Shown: positions 1 to 11,252 of the stretch, piece after piece | Numbering within the stretch: the first letter of the stretch is position 1 | Layout: each line of letters opens with the position of its first letter | The notes under the pieces: model-generated | The model's input: only the letters and a program-made list of their open reading frames with translations | Databases searched by the model: none | What the model was told of the DNA's origin: nothing | Source of the DNA: Hsuehochloa calcarea | Lineage: Eukaryota; Streptophyta; Magnoliopsida; Poales; Poaceae | Assembly: GCA_036346395.1 (NCBI GenBank) | Contig: CM070594.1 | Coordinates: forward strand, 15,967,385-16,031,384 | Length of the DNA: 64,000 nucleotides | Reading direction: 5' to 3' | Program-made: the position numbers and the translations under genes

Positions 1-110
1 ATGGCGGAAGCCATTTCACGAGCCTTCTCGAATCTTCCGGCGTCGACCAAGACTTTAATCTTCGCCGCATCCATCTCCGACTCTTCCCACTCAGAAACTT
101 TCTTGGCCAT
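1..110 (-). CDS. Antisense ORF start in Tat-type gypsy element (partial)
   Basis: The reverse strand encodes an ORF starting at 110 and running off the left edge; about 36 residues are visible. It begins MAKKVSEWEESEMD and continues with KIKVLVDAGRFEKA. Its composition resembles the start of grass proteins labelled 'putative gypsy type transposon' (Transposase_28-like); this is recalled similarity, not a search. It lies upstream of a forward-strand PPT and 3' LTR, where Tat-lineage gypsy elements are known to carry an antisense ORF between pol and the 3' LTR. A TRIM (114-816) is inserted 3 bp upstream of the ATG, separating it from its presumed leader and TATA box at about 964-972. The ATG survives because the TSD restores the adjacent bases. 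Function unknown. Confidence 0.45.
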   Translation of the reverse strand, partial: MAKKVSEWEESEMDAAKIKVLVDAGRFEKAREMASA

Positions 111-113
111 TTC

Positions 114-360
114 TGTAATACCCCGGCCTACTCGTAGCGTGGCACATGTGGCCCATGAGGAGTTCTGTGGTGGGATTAGTCCCACATTGCTTGTCTCAAG
201 TGAGTTGTAGTAGTATATAATGCTGCTTTGGATCCAAGCGTAGAACCTCGGGTTAACCCTTTTACACGGCGAGGGCGAAAGTGTAAGTGAGGTGCTATGT
301 GTGGCGGGTTCGACCCACGGTGGGCTAGACATTGAGCCGATTTTGGGTCAGGGTGTTACA
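114..360 (+). repeat. TRIM 5' LTR
   Basis: 247-bp LTR with TG...CA ends. It differs from the 3' copy by small indels and substitutions (for example near 230-260 versus 680-730). It includes a tRNA B-box-like GGTTCGACCC at about 308-317. Confidence 0.9.
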
Positions 361-362
361 TA

Positions 363-374
363 TGGTATCAGAGC
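363..374 (+). other. Primer-binding site (initiator tRNA-Met)
   Basis: TGGTATCAGAGC lies two bases inside the 5' LTR, the canonical plant retrotransposon PBS. Confidence 0.9.
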
Positions 375-568
375 ATCAACCTTGTTGCCGCGGCTCGTGC
401 GGGGCGAGCGCCTTGAGCATATGGCGCATGGCACATGTGGGTTCCGGAGTGGACACATGGCATGGCATATTTGTCGGCACTGTACGCACGGACGTGTACC
501 GAGAGGTGGTTCTGGGCATTTGCCGTGTATGCGGTATCTTTGCCGAGCGTCGGCCCTTAAGAAGTGAG

Positions 569-816
569 TGTAATACCCCGGCCTACTCGTAGCGTGGCAC
601 ATGTGGCCCATGAGGAGTTCTGTGGTGGGATTAGTCCCACATTGCTTGTCTCAAGTGAGTTGTAGTAGTATATAATGCCTGCTGGATCCAAACGTAGCAC
701 CTCCGGGTTAACCCTTTTACACGGGCGAGGCGAAAGTGTAAGTGAGGTGCTATGTGTGGCGGGTTCGCCCACGGTGAAATTTGGACATTGAGCCGATTTT
801 GGGTCAGGGTGTTACA
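569..816 (+). repeat. TRIM 3' LTR
   Basis: 248-bp LTR matching 114-360, followed immediately by the TSD ATTTC at 817-821. Confidence 0.9.
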
Positions 817-963
817 ATTTCTCTCAGAAACAAGAAGTTTTGGATTGAAAAAAAATTGCCAGAGAAGACACGATTAGGGTTGGCGGCGGAGAAGGCGAAA
901 GCTCGAAGAACAGTGGGAGCGATTTGGCGAAAAGGTAAAAATCCAAGTCTAACTCCCGGTAAG

Positions 964-972
964 TTTTTATAA
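964..972 (-). promoter_or_regulatory. TATA box for the antisense ORF
   Basis: The reverse strand reads TTATAAAAAC here. Without the TRIM, this would lie about 150 bp upstream of the antisense ATG, a normal leader length. The assignment rests on position and motif only. Confidence 0.35.
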
Positions 973-1370
973 CCGCACGATTGCCACCGCTTCGGGAACC
1001 ATCTCATCGACAGGTCTGTGGGAGTCGGTTGTAATTCCCTAGATGGCCTGTTCGAGAAAATTAGGTTCGTTTTGTCACCTCCAAGCGAAATTACTTTCTT
1101 GACCAAGTCTTTCTGGTCGAATGAAGTATCAATCAGAAAGGATTTTTCTCCGATCGCCCTACTACGACCACTTCACAGTCGTAGGGATATTTACGACTAT
1201 TTGATAATCGTAAGCAACCTTCCTGACCAAGCAAATTCCAGGTCAAAGTAGCACTCAAATATCGAAGAGTTTTTCCTTCGACCATTATTCTGGGATATTT
1301 TCATAGTCGTAAGACCATTTGCAAATCCTTCACCAAGTAAGTTACTTTCACTTGAAGCTGGGGGGCTAGA

Positions 1371-2258
1371 TGACGAGGATCTGATAATCCTCATTTTATC
1401 TTTTATCTATAATTCTTATTATGAGTAAATATGATGTCATGTAGTCCCAGTACCTATATATTTATAAGGGAGAGGCCTACCAAGTGATTGTAAGTACTCT
1501 ACAATCACCCCATAGTCGTAAGTCTTACTACGACTATATCATGGTCGAAGTCCTTCTCGACCACTACAGTCGTAAGTCCTTCTCGACCACTACCCGATCG
1601 TAAGTCCTTCTCGACTATTGTCGATCGTAAGTTACGCTACGACTGCACCTAGTCGTAAGTCCTTCTCGACTATTATCCGATCGTAAGTTACGCTCGACTT
1701 GTACCCGATCGTAAGTCACCGCTACGACCAAGTCAACCACGACTACCTTATAATCAATAAAACCTACAAGCGAGTGGGTCCAATTGATTAAGGAATCCAG
1801 ACGGTCCACATGCACTATTATTCTACGCAGTAATAGTGCTTAAATACCCCATTACCTCTGAAAGATAACTGCCAAACGGCGTGAAGGAGCCACTACACCG
1901 GTAATTATTGCCATCATGTGCCCATTACTGGCTTGATTAGGCGCCTCTTCAGCAGGGGAAAACGGCTACTCCTTCACGACTATATAAAGGCATCAATCAG
2001 AGGGAGGAAAAAAGAGAGCCAATCGAGGACAATCAAGGAGAAAGACAAGTGCTGTTCTTTGTAATAGTCTTAGTTTCTGGCTTGATTGTTGAGAATACAG
2101 TCAATACCACACACACACAGGAGTAGGGTTGTTGTTCTCACCGGAGAAGGCCTGAACTTGTATAAAAATCCCGTGTCAATCGCTATGCGTGATTTCATCT
2201 CTAGGAGACCCCCCGAATCAAACAATCTTTACGTAAGATCGGTTCTAAAACACCGACA
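1371..2258 (+). repeat. Gypsy 3' LTR (888 bp)
   Basis: TG...CA-bounded segment directly after the PPT, with a TATA box at 1981-1988 and transcript-like sequence after it. It contains a degenerate tandem array at about 1515-1735. Confidence 0.6.
1515..1735 (+). repeat. Degenerate tandem array of about 30-bp units
   Basis: Repeated units share GTCGTAAGTCCTTCTCGACC and variants such as GATCGTAAGTTACGCTACGAC. The units lie in the U3 part of the gypsy LTR upstream of its TATA box, a usual place for enhancer-like repeats. Confidence 0.7.
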
Positions 2259-3106
2259 AGACACTACTGAGATTGTTATGATTTCATGTGTCAACAGTTA
2301 GTCTCAAGCAATGATGATGTATAATCCTTAGACCTGAGATCAAATGCGTAAGAGTACACTTTGGGGTTACCAAACGCTAATCCGTAACTGGGTAGTTATA
2401 TAGGTAGCTTTCAGGTATGCTATAAAATATACGAAGAAATATGACTGGTCATATATGTGATTGACCCCTCCTAACATAATAGGAGAGATATCTCTGGGCC
2501 CCTCAATGTGGTCGGATAAAGAAAGTGCATGACCATGCCACTAGTGGTCGAAGAGTTCGACCATGTGAAGTTATTCGACAGTTGATCGATAATGTATTGA
2601 ACAGTCCATGGATGACATAATTAATATCTCACCTGGAGTTCAACCGAATATCGTAAGGCAAAGGGAGAATACACAAGTAGGTTGTTTAGTTCGGTCAGAT
2701 ACGAACTAGTCGAATGGAGATACGAGTTAGTCGTAGACTTGTCGAACATAATCAATAAGTGGTCGAAACCTGGTCGTAAGGAGTTACGATCCGGTCAAGA
2801 CTATATATAATCTAGTTGTATAGATATATGAGATGGTCGTTAGTGACAAGGACCAGGTCGTAGATCATATTGCATTAAGGTTCGTCTGATATTATTTTTG
2901 TGTATTCGGGAATCGTTATGTCCTACTTGGAACCGCTAACAACTCGTCATCGGAAAAGGTTTGAGTCACAACCGACCACGCATGAACATAACAGGTCATA
3001 CACTTAACGGGTTAGAACAAACGTGTTCGGACAGGATCCTTCTTAAGCTCTTTATAAGGAGATGCATGAGGTTATTGGGAGATACTCGAGATAGACGTGA
3101 CGTGAG
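2259..3106 (+). repeat. BARE-like copia LTR, middle fragment
   Basis: 2259-2970 aligns with about 42690-43340 of the solo LTR at 42355-43877; shared blocks include CCGTAACTGGGTAGTTATA and GACATGCCACTAGTGGTCG-like stretches. The upstream part is cut off by the gypsy insertion ending at 2258. Similarity fades after about 3020, so the right limit is approximate. Confidence 0.65.
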
Positions 3107-6100
3107 TTACTGTTGGGACCCAAAAATGCAATTCTGGACCATCTGTGTATACTGCACTAGTCCAGGATCACGCTAGTGCTCACAGTATCAACATAGATAA
3201 ATATCAATCCACACAAGACGATTAGTAGAATAAATGACTAATTTGAATAGCAAATAATAGTTTTGACCTTATGGTCGAGTTTACATTTATTAAGCCTCGC
3301 AAGGCTGGCAATAAATAAAATAGCAGTAGTGGAACAAAATTAAACTCCAGCGGAACCCCATCAATTCACCACAGGCAACCGACTGGGATCGAGACCCTAA
3401 CGATTAGCACCTTCGTAGAACTCCTCCTCAAATGCAGACAATGACTCTTCCACTTCTGTTGATTGTTTGAAGCAAGCATGAGTACACGACCGTACTCGCA
3501 AGTCATACCACATAATGCAATTTGATGATGGTTTATTCCAAAGGAATTGGCTTCTGTTGTTATTTTGCATAAGGAAACATTTGCAATTGAATATGAATAG
3601 TAGATTGAAAATAATATTTAAAATAAATAAATAACAATAATTTAACATTGTTTTCACAAAGGACACACAGTCTAAACAAATTATTCACACAGCCATATGA
3701 CTTAGATCACACAGCCCCCTTCCCAAATATTTTATGAAAATCTACCCCTTTTGTGAAATCCCTGAGCATGTCTATGACCGCGGACGTGGCTATTCAAATC
3801 TATTGATTAACACTCTGCAGAGCTTGTACACTTTACCCACATGATATAATTAGTGTAGTTAGCACTAATCATAACAAAACTTTTCAGAAACTTCATCTCA
3901 AGTATTGACACTCCCGATGTGCTTTACCGCCGTCCAATCGATACACACAGCGCTTGGCATGACACACACCGTTGGACAGAAAAGCGGCAAACCATCCCGC
4001 GATGTGAGAATCACACCTCCAATCCAGCACACAACCTAACCTATCAGCCTGAGTAATCAATGTCGAGACTCCATAACCTACTAAGTTAGGCCCGTCCCAT
4101 ACCAGGCATGTGGTTGTACAGTAAGGCCCAGTTCAAAGGCGCACAAAGTTAAATCCTTAATTGACCAAGGCAAGACTTCTAATTTCTAACTAAATGTCAC
4201 ATAGACCAATATTCTCATCCACATAGCTTCCACCATATCACACAGTATCCACCACCTGCCTCAGTCTAAATCTTTTTCCATCCTATTGGTTAAGTGCAAC
4301 ACATGCCATCAACGAGTACTAGCACACAACGCACACATTTTTATCACACAGTTCCATCATCACTTAGTTAAGTTTATATTTACAACTCACATGAGATGAT
4401 GACCCATAGCATAGCTAAGCAATCTACTCGTATCTAATCAACCCACGTTGGTGCTACAATAATACCAACTAATAATGAACCAATCTATGGTGATAAAAGA
4501 TCATGGCATAACAATAGACAAGGTGGATGTAACAATTTGGATTAATAACTAAACCCAAAAGCATTTAAATAAATACGTATAATAGAATGCAATAATTTAA
4601 ATCAAAGTATTTTGAAAACTGGGTGCAATATAATCAAAGGTATAACTTGCCTTGGAATAGGTCTAGCTACTGTTCTTAATCTTAGTGCAATCCTTCTTCA
4701 AAAGTCTCTGAAGAATTAACGTCTACTCGCAAACGAAACAAATAAAAAATAACAGAGATAAAAACCCCCCAAAAACCCCAAAAAATATTAGATAAATAGA
4801 TCTCGAATTTAGATGAATTTGAATGGGCTCAATCGGAGTTCGGATGAAGAAGTTATGGCATTTGGAAGATCAAAACTAAACAAAATACCATAAATTAGAA
4901 TTTCTAGAATTTCTGAATTATTTTTCTATTGAAAAATCCAGAATATGACGCAAGCATAACGCCAGCCCTGAGATTTTCAGAATTAAAAGATATCAGAGAA
5001 ATTCTGACATGTGGGACCCAGATGTCAGCGACTCGGCTCACAGTGAACCAAGTTCACGGAGCGATTGAATCTAGGGTAACCACGCACGCATGCGCACACA
5101 TGGCGCTAACAAGGACGCCACGCAGGCTACCACGCACGCACGGAGCTGACATGGCGGCTAACGTGGGCAACGGTGAGGCGGTGGCGCTCGGGTCCCAACG
5201 GTCTCTGGCGAACGGGGCGTCTCGCCAGTGGTGGGTGTTACCAGCAGATAGCCAAGGCTACTACGAACCCGATGGTGTACTTACGAGTGGCTGAGGTCAA
5301 CGGTGATGGCCAGCGGCGAGATCGAAGCGGCGAGGGAGGTGCGGCTGTCGTCGGGGGCGGGTTCTGGCGACGCTCCTACAGCGGGGAAGGGCGCACGAGG
5401 TAGTCTGGGCGGCGGCGGACTCGGCGGTGCAGACGACGTCGACGAGGTGGCGGCGTAATTCGAAAAACAAAAAGCTTCGGCCGAAAACCTAAAGCTCCGA
5501 TTGCGGCGACGCTAGGGTTCTCGGGGCGATGAGGGTGGGGGCTTTGGGTTGCGGAGGCGCTGGCGAACCTCGGGAGCTATTTATAAGGGCTCGGGTGCCC
5601 GAGATAAGGAATCCCCAAATCAAGTCCATTTTAAACACGAAAACGAATTCAGAAATCCAGGAGATAGAAACCGATTTGAGATTTGATTCGGACGGATTTG
5701 GATGCGGGAAGATACGAGATAAGATTTGATGCAGAAATCCCAGAGGTTTTATTTGGGATTTCTCCGTTGTCGGGTGAAGCTCCGAGCTCGGCAATGGCGA
5801 ACGGCGCGCACGGCTCCGCGAGGATGAAGGCGACGCAGAGACGAAGACCTGACACATAGGGCCCACATATCAGCGGTGGAACGTGCGCGCGAGGAGGAGA
5901 CGAGAGGCTGATATGTGGGGCCCGCATGTCAGTCGGAGGTGAAGCGCGCGCGCGAGCGAGCTAGGCCGCATGTGTTGGGCCGGAAGGAAATAGGGCTAGG
6001 TTTCGGCCCAAACACTGTTCTGAGATTTTAAATTAGTTTTTTTAGAAAATACCAAAAAAATCCAAATAGCAATTATAAAATAGCAAATGAACTCGAAAAA

Positions 6101-6316
6101 ATTATAGAAAATTCTAGAAAATATATCCAAGTACATAGAATTCAAATAAGATAGTTTTGGCAATTGTTGATATTATTATTAATCATATTAAATTATTTTG
6201 ATACTAAAAGTACATATTAAGCTTTAATTAGAAATTCAAATAAAATCCAAATGGTGAATTTTCCAACTATTAACTAATAAAAGATTTTTAAAAGCTCAGA
6301 AAATTGGGATGTTACA
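3107..6316 (-). repeat. Long reverse-strand gypsy-like LTR, copy 1
   Basis: A noncoding block of about 3.1 kb. Read on the reverse strand it starts TGTAACATCCCAATTTT (6316) and contains the paired GAGTAC motif common in long grass gypsy LTRs. It matches copy 2 (6716-8962) over most of its length, plus an extra GC-rich segment at about 5050-5960. It interrupts the BARE-like LTR, whose 3' part resumes at 6317. The left limit and a TSD could not be resolved. Short ORFs inside (for example 4929-5294) look like chance reading frames. Confidence 0.6.
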
Positions 6317-6715
6317 CTTGCTCTACCGAAACCCTAGCCGCCATATTCCTGAGAGCTCTGCCGTGCGAGTTGGTGCTAGCACACTGGCGAACGGTGTTCC
6401 TTCTCTGGACGTGTGCATACCGTAGAGACGCTACTGCGGTTGCTGTTGCGCTTGAGTACGATCCACGACCTTGACGAGGAACTCGATTTGTTGCTGGAGG
6501 AGACGATCATCATCGAGGATGATCGACTACGCTAGAGTATCGACTTCGCCAACTTCATCGACACGCTCTGCGTTGGATCAGGCTGCTCGAACTCTTCTTC
6601 CGCTGCACTGCGCGTCCGGTAGTAATGATCTATGATCTCTTGCTTGCATGGCATCATGGTTTACGTGATATAATTTTTGAATTCCCAGCTAACGTAGCCT
6701 ACCTGTATCCCTTCA
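6317..6715 (+). repeat. BARE-like copia LTR, 3' fragment
   Basis: Aligns with 43519-43877 of the solo LTR: shared GAAACCCTA, GTGCTAGCACAC, CGGTGTTCC and the closing ATCTATGATCTCTTGC...CCCTTCA segment. It ends in CA at 6715. The next five bases, TATCA, also occur at the equivalent place in copy 1 of the long LTR (AAATATCAATCC, about 3200), marking the point where the BARE-like element entered copy 2. Confidence 0.7.
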
Positions 6716-8962
6716 TATCAGTCCACACAAGGCAAAATATAAGAATAAATGATAAATTTGAATAGTAAATAATGGTTGTGACCTTATAGTCGAGTTTAAA
6801 CTTATTAAGCCATGCAGGGCTGAGCACTAAATAAAGAAACAACAACGGAACAAAAGCAACTCTAGCAGGAACCCATCGACTTGTCACAGGTAACCGACTG
6901 GGATCAAAACCTAGTAAACAACCTCCTCGTGAAACTCTTCAAAAGCAGGTGAAGACTTCTCCAGTTCAGCTGAATGATGATTGTAGCAAAAATGAGTACT
7001 CTGAGTACTCAACAAGTTATACCATAGAATGCAATTATATATGATGGCTTATTTTACAAAAATAACACTTACATTTGAATACAAATAATAGATTAAAAGT
7101 GTAATTTAAAAACAAATAATATTAGTAATTTAACAAGTATTTCACAACGCCTACAAAGCCAGATCAACTTCTTTCGCATAGCCACATGAGTTTATTTCAC
7201 ACAACTGTCACTCAGAATTTTTTATGAAAAATCTACCCCTCGTGTGAAATCTCCGAGTATGTCCATGATCGCAGACACGACTATTCGAATAGATTGATTA
7301 AAACTCTGTAGAGGTTGTACACTTTACCCACATGATATAAATAGTGTAGCTAGCACCAATCATAATAAAACCTTTTATAACTTTTATCTCGACAATTGAC
7401 TCTTCCGATGTGCATACTGTCGACCCCAACCTCACTCGTTGGTCCTACGCACATCGTTGGACATGGAGACGACGAACAACCTATAAATCTGACCCTACAG
7501 AATAGTCCACACCTCCATCTATCACAGAACACTTAACCTACCTCCTGAGTAGTCAATGTCAAGACTTCATAACTTACTAAGTTAGGCTTGTTCCATACCA
7601 GGTATGTGGTCGTACAGTTATGGCTCAGTTCAATGGGGCGCAAAGTTAAGTTCTTAATTGACCAATGCGAGACTACCAAGCTACTATAAGTTACAATGTT
7701 CATAAACCCAATCACAGAGCTCCACCATATCACCATATTTTCCACTGCATCGGTCCAAATCTTTTCACACCTCGTTGATTAAGCGCAACACATGCCATCA
7801 ACAAGTGACAACATACAGCACATAACCTTTCCACAAAGAAGTCTCATAATCACTTAGTCAAGTTTAGATTTGCAACTCAAAATGATGTCAATGACTTGTT
7901 GCATGGCTAATCATACTAAACATTTCTAACCAACCCATATTGGTGCTATGTTAATACCAACTAGTAATTAACCAAGCTAGGGTGACAAAGGATCATGGTA
8001 ATACAATGAGTAAGGTGGATATAAACAAGTAGGTGTATAGCTAATCCCCAAAGTATAAAAAAATTTAATAATTGAAATAACATGCAATAATTGGAATCAA
8101 AGTAGTTTTGGAAAACTGGGTGCAACATAGTAAAAGGTACAACTTGCCTTAAAATAAGTCTTGGTACTAATCTTGAGCTTGACCAACTCCTCCTTCCTCT
8201 AAAGCTCCTGAAGTATCAACGCATACTCGCAAACGAAAGCAAAAACACAATAAATACAATGGGCTCAATCAAAGTTTGTACGAGGAAGAACGGATTCTTT
8301 GAATATTTAAATCTAAGAAAAAGATTAGAAACACTATTTTGATTATTATTTTTAATTTTCTTTCTAAAGGAAAAATCCCATATTATTGCATCAGCATGAC
8401 GTTAGTACGGAAATTGAATTTTAGAATTAAAATAAAATCCCAAAAATAGGATAGAGAGGCTGACAAGTGGGACCCACGTTCTATAGACCGGGTCCATGAA
8501 TTTGTTCTAGGCTAGGGCTCTGACATATGGGGTCCACATATTAGTGGCTTGGTCCACTGTGGACTAAGTCCATGCTGACTTTGACTTAGAGTTTTTCACG
8601 GGTAGAGGTGACATGACACACGTGGCGCACACGTGGCCGACACAGACCAATGGCAGGGTGACACGTGGGATGGGTTGGTGATGTGGAGGCAGCGCAGAGC
8701 AGAGTCGGGCTGAAAAATGGCAAATTAAAAATTGCAAATGAACTTGAAAAATTCTAGAAAAATCTAAAAAATACTTTCGAACACAAAGAACTCAAATAAA
8801 ATAATTTTGGAATTAATTGATGTTCACATTAATTATATTAAATTGTTTTTACTTTAAAAAGTCGCATTTAAGCTTTATTAAATAAACAAAAATTGGTAAA
8901 ATTTTCCAGAGGAATAAAGTACACAAAAAGGTTTTTGAAACTAAAAAATTGGGATGTTACGG
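6716..8962 (-). repeat. Long reverse-strand gypsy-like LTR, copy 2
   Basis: Homologous to 3204-6316, starting at the shared TATCARTCCACACAAG and ending AAATTGGGATGTTAC. It lacks most of the GC-rich segment of copy 1. It is the host of the BARE-like LTR and so the oldest visible layer of this nest. No coding potential seen. Confidence 0.6.
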
Positions 8963-10088
8963 CTCATCTCCCCCACTCCTCTGCTCAAATTCGCTCAACT
9001 GATCTATATGTTTGCATATTTAGTGTGGTTATTTGAGATTGTTTGTTTTGATTTGAATTTGAGTGCTTCATTGTAGAGATTTGTGACTAGGGTTTTGATT
9101 AGTTTGTGTGGCCAACCAAATTGTTACACGTCATCATCCTCTCCCAATTAGTGAGATCCCGTCCCTCCCTCTCTTCCAATCTGTTTTAGGTGAATTCAAA
9201 TTTTAGGTCAAAATTGATAGGTTCTATGCGAACTTTAATTAAGGTAGCTGCTTTGTGCCTAGGTTTTTTTTCCTCGTCAATTGAACTATTAGCATGAAGT
9301 TTTAGTAGTTTTTGAAATTTGTTTGGTGATCAATTCTTCTTATGTTTCTTGGTACAACAGTGGTGCTTAGTTCTGCAATTTTTATGACAATTATCTCATC
9401 GGCAGTATTTCCAACGCTTTCAAAACGCCTTGAAAACCTTTTGAGGCGATTTTAGACTTTTTGAGGCGTTTGAAACGCCTTAGAAAATCTGCCATGTTGT
9501 AGAAAATCGAACAGGCAGGGAAGGCAGGACGCGTTTAATCCGACGGGGAAAGAAACGCAATATGGGGCGACGTGGCCTTCTTTCCGCGTGACAACTTTTC
9601 ATCTCTTTATACCGGAGGATGGACCCCTTTTTTTTTTTGCTAAAGATGATCGTTTTGTCCACAGTGCAAATGCTGTGCCGAGTGCAACGGTCGAATTAAT
9701 GGATTTCGGCATGAATTGTAGCACTAGTTAATTTTGCTTGTTCAATATGCGCCCACCGTGGCATCTTGATGATTTACAATAGTACCATGAATACCTGAGA
9801 TTGGATCAGTTTGAAACTTTGAATGCCTCGTGCCAAAAGAAGAAGAGGAAGAAGAAAAAGGCAGGATCCCCTCTTTCTACTTCTGCTTTTGCTGATGGGC
9901 CAGATAATTGGGACCAATTTGATATTGTACTCTGTCTGTACTTAGATGTGGATAGGGATTTTGACTAAGAAGAGGAAGTCTTTTGGCTGGACCGATAGGG
10001 CCTGCAATTGGATCATAGACAAGGTCGAGGCCATGTTTCCATGGAATTCTACTTTGACCATGGCACTCTCGTAGAGCTCTATATTTAG
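8963..10088. other. Intergenic, no gene recognised
   Basis: AT-rich sequence without a convincing ORF. It contains a CGCCTTTTGAGGCG-type inverted-repeat cluster at about 9415-9485 and a purine-rich stretch at about 9835-9870. Confidence 0.5.
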
Positions 10089-10398
10089 GGTTGCGTTTGG
10101 TTCGGGATTAAGGTAACGAGTTAGCTAATCTTAATCCAGCTAGGTTAGCCTAACCCAAATGCTGTATTTGGCAACAAACCTTGTCAATTTAAATTACCGT
10201 TTGGCTAGATTAGGTGGGTTAGCAATAGAAAAACATAATTTAGGAGTGTCAGATGTGTTTGGTTATCTTATTTCACTAATTCAGTGGGTTAACTTAGTCC
10301 TAGGTTAGGAGAGTTAAAAGGCTTTGATCCCTAACCAATGGTTTTTGGTGGATTAAACCTCTAACCCACCTCTTAACGCCGAACCAAACGGGCCAAGC
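10089..10398. mobile_element. MITE-like element
   Basis: The ends are inverted: GGGTTGCGTTTGGTTCGGGATTAA on the left, in two blocks, against CCGTTTGGTTCGGCGTTAAG on the reverse strand at the right. The interior is rich in GGTTAG/CTAACC stretches. The GTTTGGTTCGG end is common in grass MITEs. No clear TSD was found, so family and exact limits are uncertain. Confidence 0.55.
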
Positions 10399-10901
10399 TT
10401 GTTGGAGTATGGCTTACATGTAGGTTAAGCATGATCCGAAAATTTTGTATCCTCTTAACTAGTATAATTAATAATCTTGTGAACATGAGTCATTCATTAT
10501 CATCATCTACCGCTTCCATCTCCAAGAGTTCGCGTGGTACTCTTGCTGTCGAGAAGATAATTACCCCGACAGGAACTCACAGTTTTTTTTTTTTACATAA
10601 TAGAAGCGAAAAACTCTCTCGGCCTCTGCATCAAGGATGCACACAACATATTTCATTAATAAGTTTAAAGCACCGAAGTAACCAAATCTGTCAAAAGTGG
10701 CTTGAAGCCTTACAAGCAAATAATGATTGAAAATTAACCTTAATTATTACAAATCATGTGACTAAACTGTCACCCATGAATGCTTAAAATTTACTTCGCC
10801 ACTACCTCCAGCCTGTCGCTTCCGGCCAACATGGACTCCTTTTAGGCCTGGATCTGCAAATTTGCCTAAGCCCTCAGCCAGTGCCCACTCAAAAAGATAA
10901 C

Positions 10902-11252
10902 CTACAAGAGATTAGTGACAATATTTTTGTCAAAAATAACCTCATTCCGACATAAATAGATAGACCAACATAAAGAACTAGCTCCCACTAGGAGTTGTGA
11001 CTTTAAATTTTTTGGAATATCGGCTAACCAATTCCCAAACAGACTTGCTATACTCACAGGAGGAGATAAATTAAATGCACATTGAACAGCCCACCATGCA
11101 ATACGTGCAAAGGGACATTCAATAAAAAGATGTTGAATTGTTTTCTTGTTAATACAAAAATAACACTTTTTGCTTCCCCTCCAATTTCTTTTGAGCAGGT
11201 TATCTTTAATTAGAACTACCCCTCTTTTGAGATAACATAGGAATATTTTCAC
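10902..11252 (-). pseudogene. LINE zf-RVT domain remnant
   Basis: A 116-residue reverse-strand ORF carries KDNLLKRNWRGSKKCYFC followed by HLFIECPFARIAWWAV. This is the C-C-H-C pattern of the zf-RVT zinc-binding domain that follows plant L1 RTs. It lies about 300 bp from the putative poly(A) end. Confidence 0.8.

Larger units (their letters stand above)
114..816 (+). mobile_element. TRIM (miniature LTR retrotransposon), 703 bp
   Basis: Two near-identical direct repeats, 114-360 and 569-816, both start TGTAATACCCCGG and end GGGTGTTACA. Directly after the first is a primer-binding site (TGGTATCAGAGC, 363-374) complementary to initiator tRNA-Met, and a purine-rich tract (about 558-568) precedes the second. 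The internal region is only 208 bp and has no coding capacity. A perfect 5-bp target-site duplication, ATTTC, flanks the element (109-113 and 817-821). This is the complete anatomy of a TRIM, which must borrow proteins from an autonomous partner. The LTR has no recognisable 5S rRNA sequence, so it is not Cassandra. Confidence 0.93.
1..2258 (+). mobile_element. 3' end of a Tat-type Ty3-gypsy element
   Basis: Forward-strand element entering from the left edge. A purine-rich tract (GCTGGGGGGCTA, about 1357-1369) precedes a probable 3' LTR at 1371-2258, which starts TGACGAGG, has a TATATAAA box at 1981-1988 and ends ACACCGACA. The sequence then resumes as a BARE-like LTR (from 2259, AGACACTACTGAG), matching 42.69 kb onward in the solo LTR, which fixes the right boundary. 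The PPT style, the LTR end and the antisense ORF point to the Tat lineage; this is inference from recalled features. A TRIM is inserted at 114-816. The left TSD (expected AGACA) lies outside the window. Confidence 0.6.

Noticed and set aside
363..374. tRNA gene fragment
   Set aside because: Only the 12-base complement of the tRNA-Met 3' end is present, in the position of a primer-binding site.
114..816. Cassandra-type TRIM
   Set aside because: The LTRs lack recognisable 5S rRNA A-box/IE/C-box sequence, and the LTR start differs from what is known for Cassandra.
4929..5294. 121-residue forward ORF as a gene
   Set aside because: It lies inside a long LTR, has no recognised domain, and its GC-rich part is missing from the other LTR copy.
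3107..8962. Copies 3107-6316 and 6716-8962 as the LTR pair of one retrotransposon
   Set aside because: What lies between them (6317-6715) is the 3' end of a BARE-like LTR, with no PBS, gag, pol or PPT.
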